Assembly: GCA_013365365.1 (NCBI GenBank)
Contig: JABVXU010000003.1
Location: 434,001-498,000, forward strand
Direction: 5' to 3'
Origin: Cruorifilaria tuberocauda
Lineage: Eukaryota; Nematoda; Chromadorea; Rhabditida; Onchocercidae
Length of the DNA: 64,000 bases
Shown here: positions 13,903 through 26,700 of the stretch, one piece after another
How positions within the stretch are numbered: the first letter of the stretch is position 1
Layout: each line of letters starts with the position of its first letter
Made by a program: the position numbers and the translations under genes
The notes under the pieces: generated by a model
Told to the model about the DNA's origin: nothing
The model's database searches: none
The model's input: the letters and a program-made list of their open reading frames with translations, nothing else

Positions 13903-14172
13903 TTATAATTGGTGCGGCATCATTGCAATGGAGAATATATCCGCCGAAAAATGACGCAGAGGGATGAGCTTAACCGATGCCATTACGATGTCATCACGTC
14001 TTGCCTCTCCTGATGATACCAGATTCTCCCTCTGCTTAATTTTCAAAAGATTGGTCAAAAAACCGGCTTTTTGGGTTAATAGATTCTGCCTAATAAAGCA
14101 GAAGCGAATGATAGTAGCAATGAGTAGATTGCAACATCCGCTAAGTTTCAGGGATGTTTTTATTTTCAGGTG
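13903..14172 (-). other. GC-richer block with a long open frame lacking a start
   Basis: The minus strand is open for 89 codons from after a TAG at 14173-14175 to TAA at 13903-13905, including FLTNLLKIKQRENLVSSGEA and RRDDIVMASVKLIPL. The plus strand is also open over much of it (from 13964). Base composition in about 13925-14110 is clearly less AT-rich than either flank. There is no ATG near the beginning and no recognised domain. It could be an exon, a fossil insertion or chance. Confidence 0.25.
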
Positions 14173-14219
14173 CTATATATCTTGCATTTTGTTTTACCCC
14201 CAGTTGAGAAGATGAATGC

Positions 14220-17200
14220 AACGATCTGCTTTATAATTTTAGTTACACCCTTAACACCGATGTGCCTTACTGATGTCGTTTTCGTATTGGTTTTTATTTT
14301 TATATTTGCAATTTTTTTTTCATTTGCACTAACCTCTAACGAGATTGTTCTGCTAGTGATAAGCTAATTTATTTGAGTTAAACTTGTCTGAGCAAATTTC
14401 GATTTAATTATACAATTCTCGTTATCTCTCTGTAGACATCTATATCGAAAATCCAAGAAAATATGTATGTAATGTTCAGCAATTCCGAAAAAAATCTCTA
14501 GTAGCAAATTTTACTGTAAAGAAGTAAAGTTCTGATTTTCTTTGCCATGCTGGGATTATCAGATTTTCAATAATACTGATTGGTGTGTTCGTTAACTGGA
14601 ATTTAGTTTGAATTTTCCAACGGTATGCATTAGACACTCACTAAAATTGATTTTAATGATTTGAAATTTTTATTCTTAATTCATTTTATGCTCTTTAAAG
14701 ATGAAAATTTTAACTATGTAAACTTTTAGCAGGGCTATGGGTTATCTGAACCGAAACTTTTTTATCATTTCATCTTCAAAAGTTCTAGCAATTTTACTTT
14801 CAGTTGAAGTAATATTCTAAATCAGATTAAAAGTTTTTCGAACACTGTTGATTCTTGCAAAACTGTCTATTTGGCGTAGAGACCTCTATGCTATAATTGA
14901 AATCTTTTGGTGGCACCTTAAATTCCGACCAAGACTGTTTGTTGTCTTCGGTGCAAAGCTTCTGAAGCTATTTGGGAGATAAAAGCAGGAAGGAGTACTG
15001 CACTAATCTAAATTCATTCAAGTGCTTCTCGTCTGCAAACTTTGAAAATCTTTCAATGAAAAATATCTTCATAACTTGTATTCACTAACTTTCTTCCAAT
15101 TAAATATCAGCAAAAAACGAAATTCATTGATAGCGTCCGTTTTTTTCTGTTCATTCCAAGTTGCCATGCTCCACTTGCCCATCTTCAACTCGACTATTAT
15201 TCAAAAGATGCGGTTCAGTTGTCTGTACGAAATTAAAACTGAATTGTTTTGAAGAAAACGAGAAAATCAGAAATAGAAATAATCTCTGATTTTGAAGCTA
15301 TTCTATTTTCTTAAACCGAAAAATGAAATAATAGGATGAGTTCACGACCTTAATAGCTTTAATTAATACATAACTATGCTCATGAACCTTGCTGTCCTCA
15401 TTAATTTATAATTAACTTATACAGGCAATCATGTGACCGGATGTAATTTAGCTCTTCCATCTGTTATCGCTTTATTTCTATTCATCTTATTGAATATAAT
15501 CGGACTCGATGATGTTAGATGATTTAATAATGATGCCACTTGAGTAATAATATCACTTAGCGTAATTTATAACTCACCTTCATTTTTATTCTTTTAACTT
15601 TAAAAACATTGGAATGAAGACAGTTTAATGGCTTTCTTTATGGCCGCACACTATTTTCGCATAATAATGTTTTAGAGATTTCGATGTATTTTTAAAAAAC
15701 TGAGAATATATGACCATTAAAGAAGTTGGAAGAGGTAAAAACTAAAGGATAAGGAAAGTGTAAAAGAACTCTTCGGTTGATAAAAAACTGAATTTGCATT
15801 ATGAAACCTGAAATCAGACAGCGAATAATGAGATGAGTAAAGTATAACAATTCTAATTTACTTCATCATGCTTACTAACTCTCCTCTTTATACAAGCTAT
15901 AGTACAAGCTATTAGTTAAAATATTGAGATAACCCCAAACTTTCTAGTAGCTACGCCTTTATTGGCCATTTCTCGAAACTTGGCAGTGTAGAAAATGATC
16001 TAAGGCCAGCCAGTATTCTAACATATATATACTGAGCAAAGGGAAGCGACTAGTTATTATCCATTTGGATCGACGTCATTTGCTGAGTATCGAGAGGTAT
16101 TTGCAACTCCATTTATTGCGAGAATCAATTTTTATGCCCTCAAATGCAAAGGGCTTCTTGCGGCATTGAAATAAAAATCGATGAGAATGAAATGCATAGA
16201 AAATATTATGCTAATCATAGTAGCATTTTGAAATTGGTGAATCTGTTTGTAGGGATGATGATATATTTCTGATAATGATAGTGTTAATAATCGATATCAA
16301 ATTATCAAATTGATAGACATTTTTTCTAATGAATGTGGAAAGATTTTTTAACGACCACTTTTATATACTTATATTAATTTGAGAAAATATGATAGTTGAA
16401 AATTTTTATTGTGATAATTCTGCGGTATCTTTTGTTTTCTTCAACTATCTTTCCCTTTTCGTTCATTTCATCGATTAGTTCTCCGCTAATAAGTAATTTA
16501 TTTGATAATAAAGAAATGAAAGGAATAATTTCTGTATATACCTTGAATTGCATTTGTTATGGTTTTTCTTTTTTAGATATAAGTGAAAGAATTTTATCTC
16601 TTCATATAAACTGTTTTCATCTCATAGGTTCACACGTATGGCCGTCAAATTTATGATTCGCTGTACAGTTTCCCGCATGGTTTTGCAAATGAGACATTGG
16701 AATGTATCACTTTTTTCTTTAATTATCGAAAATTTCGATATAGATGATTTAGTGAGCAACTTTTAACTAATTGATGGCATCAGAATCTTCTTGATAAATA
16801 AGCCAAATTTAATCCTGATGTATGATAGCGTCAATCGCGAGACTTAATTGTCTCGATGCTGAGATAAATTTTGTACGTTTTCTAATACAGGGAGAACAAG
16901 CTTGATTAACTCTTCATATTTGATTATTACATTAAATCAGAAATCACTTCACCGATTAAAGTAACACATAAATGAAGAAGCGATTTATAAATAGGAATGT
17001 GAGTGATAGTACTGTTGTTAGCTTAATGATGTAGAAGAGATGACACTATCGTCGTATAAACAAACCTTTTCAAACACTTTGAGAACAACTTTATCATTTA
17101 GGCTTATATTTCGGCGATCGAATTATCATTTCACAGCCCATTACTTTTCGCTCCCTTGGTGACTCTCGTTGAATTGTGTCCTCTGTTACTTCTTCCAACT

Positions 17201-17970
17201 GAAACTTCTTTTAACGGGCTACCTTAATATCGAAAGTATTGTCATTCTTCTACTTTATTTCGATCGATATCTAATCAAAGGGAAATATAAATGCGTTGTT
17301 GAAATTGAAATAAACGTAACAAATCTGTTTCTAGGAACATATGGATAATTTTTGCTTAGTATATTATGATGGCTTAAGTCATTTGCGCATAATATTTCGA
17401 AATTTATACTTTTAATTTGGGGACAAAGTGCTAAAGAAAAGCGATCAGAAGGTATGGGTGTGAAATTTGAGTTAGTCACGATACCTTCAACGAGCCATAG
17501 AGTTTCTGAGGTTCAGATTTCGATAGATAAAGCTACGATGAACTTTATGAAAGACGGATGCGTTCATGAAAACATGCTTTTTTGACATCACAAACCTTTC
17601 TTCTGTGATCATTTTCATTATTATTTCACAGTTAACTTTGTTTCTTAGTTTCCTCACCTAATTCTTACAAGTTTCTTTTATTAAGCTACATTGGATTATT
17701 ACTTACATCTGTTTATTAATATTTTACTTTATAATTCCATGCTTTTCTTAAGTTTAATGTATATTTGACACTCACCTTCCTCTCTACAAACAGTTATGCA
17801 TACATGGCATCTAGCAACCAGGAATAGCAGTACAGTGCTAAGCGATTGATAACACTATCGCTATATGTTATTTGCGTACTTTAATTGGATATGTCAACCT
17901 ATAATATTCTCGTTTGTCAGGAATACTTTTTGAAAATGTGAAGGTTAAGTGGGGGATATACTATAAGTGG
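14220..17970. other. AT-rich stretch with no gene seen
   Basis: No coding-like frame, RNA gene or repeat could be supported here. Confidence 0.6.
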
Positions 17971-17975
17971 CATAC

Positions 17976-18187
17976 TTAAGTAGATTTGTCTTGCAATAAG
18001 CTACAATTACCTGTGTACTGGTAATAGGGAGCCATGTGTGTGAGGCCTTCTGTTCCAGCTTTCATACTCATGCCTATGGCAGACAGGAAGTTCTTGCTGG
18101 AACTTTTACAGTGAAAGCGAAATTCCTTTGGAGTTGTTGTGGCTTGGCCTTCGCTTCCTTTTCCCACTCGCTTTTTTCGTGCCGTTT
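17976..18187 (-). other. Coding-like open frame with a good donor
   Basis: The minus-strand frame includes VGKGSEGQATTTPKEFRFHC and SSKNFLSAIGMSMKAGTEGL, and then reaches a CAG|gtaatt-like donor near 18009. It has no ATG at its 5' end and is bounded upstream by TAA. Codon composition is balanced compared with the flanks. No family is recognised; it may be an unannotated internal exon or chance in a GC-richer island. Confidence 0.22.
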
Positions 18188-18379
18188 AAAGAGAATTCTT
18201 ATTTTGTGTAAATTAATCAATTAATTAATTGTATCAGGTTGGTTCTGGTTCGAAATTTCCCAGCATTTCATTGTTGCATTCACAGGTTGAAATGAAATTG
18301 AACCAGAGGTGAAGAGGGATGTGTCATTAAATAATATAAAAGGAAAAATGTAGAGATTGTCATCTGACGTGCATTCCGA

Positions 18380-18895
18380 CGTTAGACAAGCAAATGAAAA
18401 TAGAAAGACTGTACTGAGAGAAGAAGTAATAGAAGTGGGAGAGGAGGATCTATTTTGAGCTTGCAGTGAGGAGCTGGTGCTTGCTTCGAAGAAGCTGATG
18501 GAGGAAGGCATGATGTCAAGGAATGCCGTCGGCCTGCATCGTTCACACACGCACGCACTGCAGGCAGACACGCAGAGAGAGGAAGGAGTGCGTGCTGAGT
18601 GGCTTCCAGCTGAATGAACGATTTCAAGAGGTGTGCATGTCGAGTCAGCTGATGGGAAGCTGTGAGGGGTGGCGGGTGGTTGTTAGCTGCCTCTCTGCTC
18701 GTTGGGGGGCGCTGGCTCGTCGGTTGTTACCTGTCACCATGAAGACGTCGTCGACTCGAATCCAATCAGCTCCAGACCGGTTCTTCCACTTCATCCCGGT
18801 GCGCATACATGTTTGTTGTTTCTTCTTCCTCCGACCGCTCTCAGGTACTTTTCACAAAAATTTCTACACCAAGGTGCGCTCTCCTCACCTTGGTG

Positions 18896-18932
<37 letters not shown>

Positions 18933-18960
18933 ACTATTCTCATTCTCGCATCTTCATCAG
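18380..18960. promoter_or_regulatory. GC-richer island, possible promoter or 5' exon region of daf-16
   Basis: About 580 bp with markedly higher GC and CpG than the surroundings, ending in an 11-copy CTG repeat, about 1.8 kb upstream of the first daf-16 ATG. Several frames are open here simply because the block is poor in TAA/TAG. The promoter role is inference from position and composition; no core promoter element was identified. Confidence 0.3.
18898..18930 (+). repeat. (CTG)11 trinucleotide repeat
   Basis: Eleven uninterrupted CTG units followed by CTA. They read as poly-Leu, poly-Cys or poly-Ala depending on frame, and explain the homopolymer runs in the overlapping open frames. Confidence 0.95.
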
Positions 18961-19733
18961 CTAATCTCTTTTCTCTCCCATTTTCCACCTCATAGACAGT
19001 TTTTTCCCAGAATACATTTAAAAAATAAAAAATACTTTTCAATGTTCCCTTCATCAAAAAATCATTTCGAAACGTTACGCTTTTACGGTATTTCATTACT
19101 GTATGACCAAGAAAATACTTGTGATTTGGCACATTCTGTTTACTGACAATTATTGCCTCTTATGCTTCAAGAGCAATATTGAAACTAATTCATTTTGTTG
19201 CATATTTATTCGTATCTTTATTTCTCTTCCCTAAAAGCGGAATTTCTCCGAGAATTCTTGTTGATTTAACTTTCTTCACACCAAAAACATATCTATGCTT
19301 TATAAGATAGTTTATTCTATTGATAGCTCATTTCAATGACTAACGACGTTCTCACCTTATCTGTGCCATTTATCCTCTCTATCATGCTACTCTTTCCCTT
19401 GAACACTGGTTGTTTTTAATAATTAATTTAGTGAAAATAATATGAGCTTGCTACTGCTATATTAATTAGGAATGTCGGGAGAATCTGTGAATCGATAAGA
19501 TGTCATGATTGCTTATAACAGTTTCCTACTACACAACAATCAACTGGAACCATTGCTTGCTATCATTCTTATGATTCAGATCTATAGTTCTAATCGATTT
19601 GTTTGCAGCAAAAAAGCTGTCATTGTTAATTAAGGTCCTTCTGTGTATACTATATGTAAACTTCTAGAAATTAATTTACCATCCTAACATAAAGGTGATA
19701 TTTTCAAATTAAGTATCTTCTTTGCTAAATTGA

Positions 19734-20195
19734 ATGCTTCAGCTTGTAAACATAAAACAGAGATGGCTTATGGAGTTTTTCTGCTTTTTCCCGTCATATT
19801 CTGTGGCAGGTTTATCGGATAGAAGCGAAAAATTTTCAGCATGCTTTCACTTCATTGTCGTCGTTGTGAGTAACAGTCATGAGAATAATGATATAAATGG
19901 ACGATTGAAGAAAATGTTAATTGAGATTAACTGTGATTTTTTCAGCAGTTTTGTGGATTGCGCAACATCATGCGTCATTCCTCTGCCACCACTTTTTGTT
20001 TTTGATATATTATGTCATGTGACAATGCTTTTGATTCGTCAAGTATTGAGAATTCATGCTAGAAATTGGCACAAAAATTTCGATATATTTTCAGTTATCG
20101 TAGAACAATTCATACAAATCAGGAGGCATCTTTTCAACAAGTATTTTGAATTTGAAATCAATTTTATGATAGCTTTGTATATTCACTTGATTTAA
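19734..20195 (+). CDS. Orphan 153-codon open frame upstream of daf-16
   Basis: It runs from a genuine ATG to TAA without a splice site being needed. The product begins MLQLVNIKQRWLMEFFCFF and is rich in Phe, Ile and Val, with hydrophobic stretches, and no domain is recognised. It ends about 510 bp before the daf-16 start. A frame this long is uncommon in DNA this AT-rich, but the composition resembles noncoding DNA. It is probably chance. Confidence 0.15.
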   Translation: MLQLVNIKQRWLMEFFCFFPSYSVAGLSDRSEKFSACFHFIVVVVSNSHENNDINGRLKKMLIEINCDFFSSFVDCATSCVIPLPPLFVFDILCHVTMLLIRQVLRIHARNWHKNFDIFSVIVEQFIQIRRHLFNKYFEFEINFMIALYIHLI

Positions 20196-20708
20196 TTGCT
20201 GTTTTTTTGTATGAAGCATCGCTCGTTATACTAACTTCTGCGTTCAATATTCCAAATCTCAACACTGTTATAACTAAGGATCTATTTTTAAACTGCTAAT
20301 TTTATGTCGTTGAAGTAGCTTTCAAATTGAATTTTTAACTTAAAAACTAGAGATCATGCACTTTATTAGTTTTTGAGCAAATCTGCAATCATTGAATTGG
20401 AGTTGTTCAGTATATTTCGATTCCAAGCATGTTTTTATTTACCCTAATGTATAAATTTCTTCGGCTCATATCATTTCGTGATTTTTTCAGTGTTTTATAT
20501 TTTGAATTGTTCGACTAAATTTTGGTTTTTTAATAGGTTAAAGGCACTGTGGCTACCTATAATTTCTGCTCGAAGTGGTCGATTATTTTGTCTTTTTTTG
20601 GATACCTTGTGTGTACTGTATTTCATTGCGTCCTCCCTGCTGCTTATACTTGATACTTCGTCACTTCACACTTGGTTGCTAATCAGGTTGTGTTTCTGGC
20701 GGAAGAGA

Positions 20709-23700
20709 ATGATACCAGTATCCTCCGGTAATTGTGGTACTTCCGCAACGGTCACAAAAACTGCTGCAACTGAAAACGCCGTTACTCTTGGTAACTGCTA
20801 TGTGGTAGCGCCGGATGGCATACCAACAACAAGCTGTGGACGATTTGAAGGTGATGATGATGGGGGTGATAATGGAGGAAGCAGTGGTAGTGGCGTTTGT
20901 GATGCTAATAACAGTGTCATACCTATGGAATCTATCCCATCATCATCTTCATCAACGTCGTCCTCATCTGGATTGGGACCAGCAGGAGTTATGCCATTGG
21001 AAGGCACTACTACCACAGGTAAAGAAGATCTAGGACCTGTTTCCAGAGATCGCTGTAATACCTGGCCGATGCGACGACCACAACTTGATATCAACGCACA
21101 AACCAGCCCGTTGATCCATGAACAAATTCCAGAAGAGGAAACTGAGTAAGTCCATTATTACTAGTATCGTTTTTTTATTGCTCTTTTTTACATTCTTTTA
21201 ATTTTATATTCTATCCTTATCCATTGCTCAAGAAAAAGTTTCATTTGGTGATAACTGATTATCTTTGATTATTATTATTTCTATGCTCTCCATTATAATC
21301 ACTATCGTTATATTTATTGTTTTTGTTACTATTATCGATACAATTGTATCCGTACTGTCTTCGATACGTATTTTATTTCTTCAGATCAAGAATTTTACAA
21401 CTTTTCATATCATCGAATAGAAAAATCTTTCTGTAATAGTAGACACGTTCTTTTTAATGGAATCAAACAAATAACAGTCATTTTCCGTTTTTAATTGCTT
21501 TATCATCATTATTAAATTAGTTAAATTTCATCAAATCTGGAAGTAATTACGAGTAATCTCATTGATTTTCTTTTTCTCTTATGCAATATACTATACTAAG
21601 AACATTCGGCTATGAAATTTTTTGAAATTCTTTTTCATTAATAACATAAAGAAGAGGTAGATATACGTTACGTAGCTATGGACTAATGTTTGGATCTAAT
21701 GGCAGTTATGACAAGCTGTTCAAACTCTTCTGTTATCAGGAATAAAAAATTAATTTTAAATCCCTAATGCACTTCATTTTCGTTGTTTAGTATAATAGCG
21801 TTCTTTTTTACTGCTCTGAAATTGTTGTCAGTTCCATTAAAATGATTTCAGGAATGTTTATTCGCAAAAATATAAATTAAAGCATTCTTTCTTTTTGTTA
21901 AAGCCTGACCAGTTTTTATAGACTTGACCTTGTTCGATTTAATTCTGCTTTCATTTTCTACATATTGACTATGACATTACTCGCATTTTTATGAAAAACA
22001 TCGACAAGCGGATGTATGTAGAACTGTGAAGGAAAATTATATTCAGTATGATAGTTCATATAATTTTATATTTCCTGTTCTTTGTTCTGTTCAAATTGAT
22101 TTTTTTTTCATTCTATTCCATAGCAAATAAGTTCCATCAAGTGGCACGAATTAAACACCATGTTTGGTAGGCTCTCTTTTTATCAGTCATATTTGATCTT
22201 CTCAGCAATGATTATCAGAAATGTTATCTGTGTTTTGTGTGTTTGAACCGCTTATCAAAGCTAGATAATTATATTTATAAATATACGTATTATACATATT
22301 TCCATGATACAGTAATAAATTAGTGCGAATCTTGTAGCACCAAGACAATCTTATTCAACTCTTTGTTTAATGTATTCTTTTATAGCTTCTTATTACTGGT
22401 ATTTGGTTTTTTATATGCTGTTCTTTTACTCGTACTTAGTTCCAACTGCTAATCAAATGGAGTTATAGCAGTAACTTAATTAAAACACAGAAAATATGAA
22501 ATATTTTCTGAGAGATGACAAATCTTCGAAATCTTGGACTAGTATACTTAGAAACTGTCGGACGCATATCTGAAGAGGTCTCAAGTTTGATAAAATATGG
22601 AGTAAATATAACAATGAAGAACCAAAGCTGATGTTCACTACATGTAATTGATGCCAGAGGAAGCCTTTGATTGATTGATCGAACGCACTATTGATATAAT
22701 ACAGGATGAAATCTGAAAAGATAGTGATGTAGAGACTTTGATATCAGTGAAATTTTTTTCCCCCCTTTTATTTCAACATGTTTTGGTTTCCTCTTCTAAA
22801 AAATTGGAATTGCAGAAATCATGTAATCCTTTTGTTCTTTGGTGTCGTCCTGTAGAGTTCTGATATTTAATACTATCACTAGTTTTTTGTCTCAAAGTTT
22901 ATTTAATAATATAACTAGCTAGAATGTTATTCAGCTCCAATCCCTACTTATTTCAGATTTCAAAATCATCCCCAATCTGTCCAGTTGCTTTGCTTCACAA
23001 ATACTGTAAAATTAAGAGACAAAAGCTGTAAAATCAGCAGACGAATTTTGCCTTTTATAACACTGTGTTTGTACTTATTTTTATCAAACTTTGAAAGTTT
23101 TTATTTTGAAAAGCTCCTGACCTTTCAGTCAGCGTACTATAAATCTTCACTCTCTGCTGATGAACGATGAGATATTTGTGATGGAAGGTATATATTTGTA
23201 GCTGTAATTGTTGACCTTAAATAAATTCTATATGATAATTTTACAAAGAGTAAAAGAGTTGATTTCTATAACTTACATCGACTATCATTTATCTGTGTGA
23301 CTGAATGCTAGGCGCCGTTGATAATCAACCGTGTTTTTGTATAACTGAATGCTTTCTTTGGATTAGATAGCATGTACTTCAGAAATAGGACCATGAAATG
23401 GAAGATAACAAGAGCAAAGAACATCAGGAGGGATAGTGAAAGAGATGGAAGAAAAAGGACTGGGTGGGAAGATGCTTGCCATGGAGCTATCTCGTTTGAT
23501 AAGTTTTTTTTTCAGACGGTGAGATGTTAAACGTCGTTTAATGAATCACAAAAATATTTCCTGCTCTGTTGCAACACACATCCTCCTACTATGCTAGAAA
23601 GTCTAATCTATTTTACCAATATCAATCAAACATTCATTAACATCTCATACGTAGACGTTGGATAGTGAAGAGTGATGTTGGTTGACAGAAATGTAATCTT

Positions 23701-26700
23701 AGTGGGAATGAATTACCTCTTCTCTCTTTATCAGTTACTGTTCATAATTCACTAGGCAATAACAATAAGCTGCAGAAAACGAAGGAAACATGGAACACAC
23801 AACTTATGGTAGTATATTAGATCTGATTATTCCTTGTTTTATTTCACTGAATGAATACGAGTAAGCTTACGTAGTAACATTTCTTGTTTTTCAACAATTT
23901 TCAATTTTTCCCCTCTCCTTCTTCTACTGTTGAACTGTTTAACAGTTATCGTTTATTTTTCCGGTGAACCCTCCATGCCTATCACTAATATCGATCGAAC
24001 TTAATTCAACTAAATCCAACTGTAAATTCTATTTCCCAATCTTATTTGAAATTTTTCCAGTGTGATGAAATGGGAAAATCGTTTAGTGTGATAGAGTGCA
24101 TTTGACACTACAGCAGCATCGCCATTTTATTTTACTAGAATGAATAGCATTTGCGCTTCTGCATGCTTCTGCACTTTACTGTTCTATATGAGAAATGTAG
24201 ACTGGAATTAGTTTCGTGGAAATTTCTTTCCTTCTTTAATATAATACACGTGAACGTGTGTAGAAGTGATGGATGGTTCGAAGACTTCTTCCTGTCATAA
24301 TTAAATGAAAAAATTGGGTAATGTAGAGATACTTTAAGAAAATTTCGTTTTTGATCACTAGTTAGTTTGATTTATTCGATATATTGTTCTCTGATTGGTG
24401 CCATGCATTATGTCATCTCGTGATTCTGTTTGTTTTTCGAGTCACTTTCCTCTTTACATTTTTAATTTTTATGATTCCAAAGTTTTTTTGGCTGACTCCA
24501 CGTTTTCCAGTCTCTCTTTTTTTCATTGAACCTTGAAATACCATGGATTGATTTTCACCTTTGTCTCAATTTTTTTTTTATTTCTGTTAATATTTCGTTG
24601 TCGTAGTATATCATTTCTTTTGATATATTAGAATATTTTAAGAATATTCTAAGAGACGAACTTATACTAGTAATAGTTTTCTGATCTTATATGTGGTAAC
24701 CGGAAGGAATAAATATAAGATTATACAACTTCACCGATCGGCTTGGCTATGCTTTCACAATTTTGCGTAAAATTTAACCGTTTTTCTGATGCATATAGTT
24801 AGTGGATTTTTTTTAGGACAGATGATCATGTTATCACATAGTTGCTTTAAGTGTCCAGTTAATTATCTTCTTCACATCCCAAACATTGTATTGCACAGGA
24901 TTTGTCTTTTTAACAAGTAATACTTAGTACTACCATTGAACGCTACTCAAAAAGAGAATTCTTAATGTATTTCTTGGGCGGCAATAATTTCCACCTTTTG
25001 TACAAAGCCACTAGCTGCCTTCGTACCTTTCGAACATAAATTTGAAATTTTGCAGTTTGTGTGATAGTGTAGAGAAACTGAGCAATGGTCGCTTGGGTAC
25101 TAATTCAACAGCTGCGCTAATGGGTTCACCGGAAAGCGGCTCCTTCTCACCAGGGTAACCCACTTTTCATGTTTGAAGAAGTGAAATAGATTGCAATGCA
25201 TTTTAGGATCTTTTTATTTGGTAAAAGCGATGAGGATTAAGCTTTCTTCACTTTTACGTTGTAAATGAGTTTAAACTGTAGGATTTCATCACCAGTGCCA
25301 TGCGGTGGAACAAGCTCAGCTGCTCCGATTGGCACTCCATCTGATGTGTCTGATTCGGGTATTGCTGCATCTAGCAAGAAATCGACGACACGCCGTAATG
25401 CTTGGGGTAATATGTCATATGCTGATCTCATCACGCAAGCCATAGTTAGTTCGCCTGAGAAGCGACTAACTCTTTCGCAAGGTAATGAATTGAACTTTTG
25501 TCATCATCAGTGGACAATAAGCATATTTGTATTATCATAGAACTATGAATTAGACGGAGCTTTATAATTATCGTAGAAGGTGTGAAAAGTCGAATAACTA
25601 TGGTGTAGTTTTCAATTTTCTCGTTTGATTTCTGAATTGTGCCTTTTATAGTGTATGAATGGATGGTGCAGAATGTTCCATACTTCAGAGATAAGGGTGA
25701 TTCCAATAGTTCTGCTGGTTGGAAGGTTTGTCTTTCTTCTATTGCTACCTTTTCTGTTGAATTTCGTGCGGTCACGGCTAACTTAAATTCTTTAATATCG
25801 TTGGAAGGAATATTTGGGAATAAACTTTCAAAGACGTCGATATTATAACGTTAGAATTGCATTGCGTGGTTCTTTGACTATATAGATGGTGATAATAGCA
25901 CTGGGTATATCTGAAAGCAAGCATACATAATACTGAGAGCTCGTTAGTTGAGCAGATTTGAATCGTGTTTTAATTCTACAATTTCTGCTTTCCGATTGCT
26001 TCACTTCATTTGAAACCATCGCTTTTTGATTCCCAAACTGAAAACTCGTTTAACCTTTAGTCTGTCGAAATTCATTTCCCATAGTTTGACGTTTAATCGA
26101 TGATTTTTGATGCTTTACGGATGGAGATGTAGCAGAAAATAACTAACATTCAATGCCTTCTCTATCGTCATCATCATCATCATAACAACTAAGCGAATGC
26201 TTCGCACTGAGAAAATGGAAAGAGAAGAGGGTGAGAGAAATGATTACCGCTGAATAATAGATGGCGAAAAGGGAGAGAGAGAGAGAGAGAGAGAGGGGGG
26301 AGAAGTATCGGTTTTTGTCGTTGTGCAGTTCGGCTTTTTGTTACGGGGAAATATCGAGAGTAAATGGTACAGGGTAATAGGTGCTGCTGAGGGGCGATTA
26401 ATGATTGAGTTCATCTTGCTTCATCCCTGCTACTACTACCTGCTATGAATAGAAATGAAACTGTTGGTTGAAGTGTGAGGTTACCTGATTGACACTTCCA
26501 TCTCCCTTCAGACACCTAAAATAAGAACGAAGTTGTCCAGTTGAGAAAGCGTTACCTTACTCCTACTATTTCCTGCTCATCAGTTTGATATTGAGTATGA
26601 TTTGAAATATAGATGGGAATTTCATTTTATTGCACGTCTTGGCATTGTTATTAATCAAGTTATTATTGATCTGAGTGACGCAACAGCTGCCGCTGCTGCT

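Noticed and set aside
18523..19146. 207-codon frame with a poly-Leu run
   Set aside because: The homopolymer is the CTG microsatellite and the rest has no domain; open frames here reflect the GC-rich composition.
20478..20708. N-terminal hydrophobic extension of DAF-16a (FLDTLCVLYFIASSLLLIL)
   Set aside because: The frame has no ATG before 20709 and the extension looks like translated intron or leader; a membrane segment makes no sense for FOXO.
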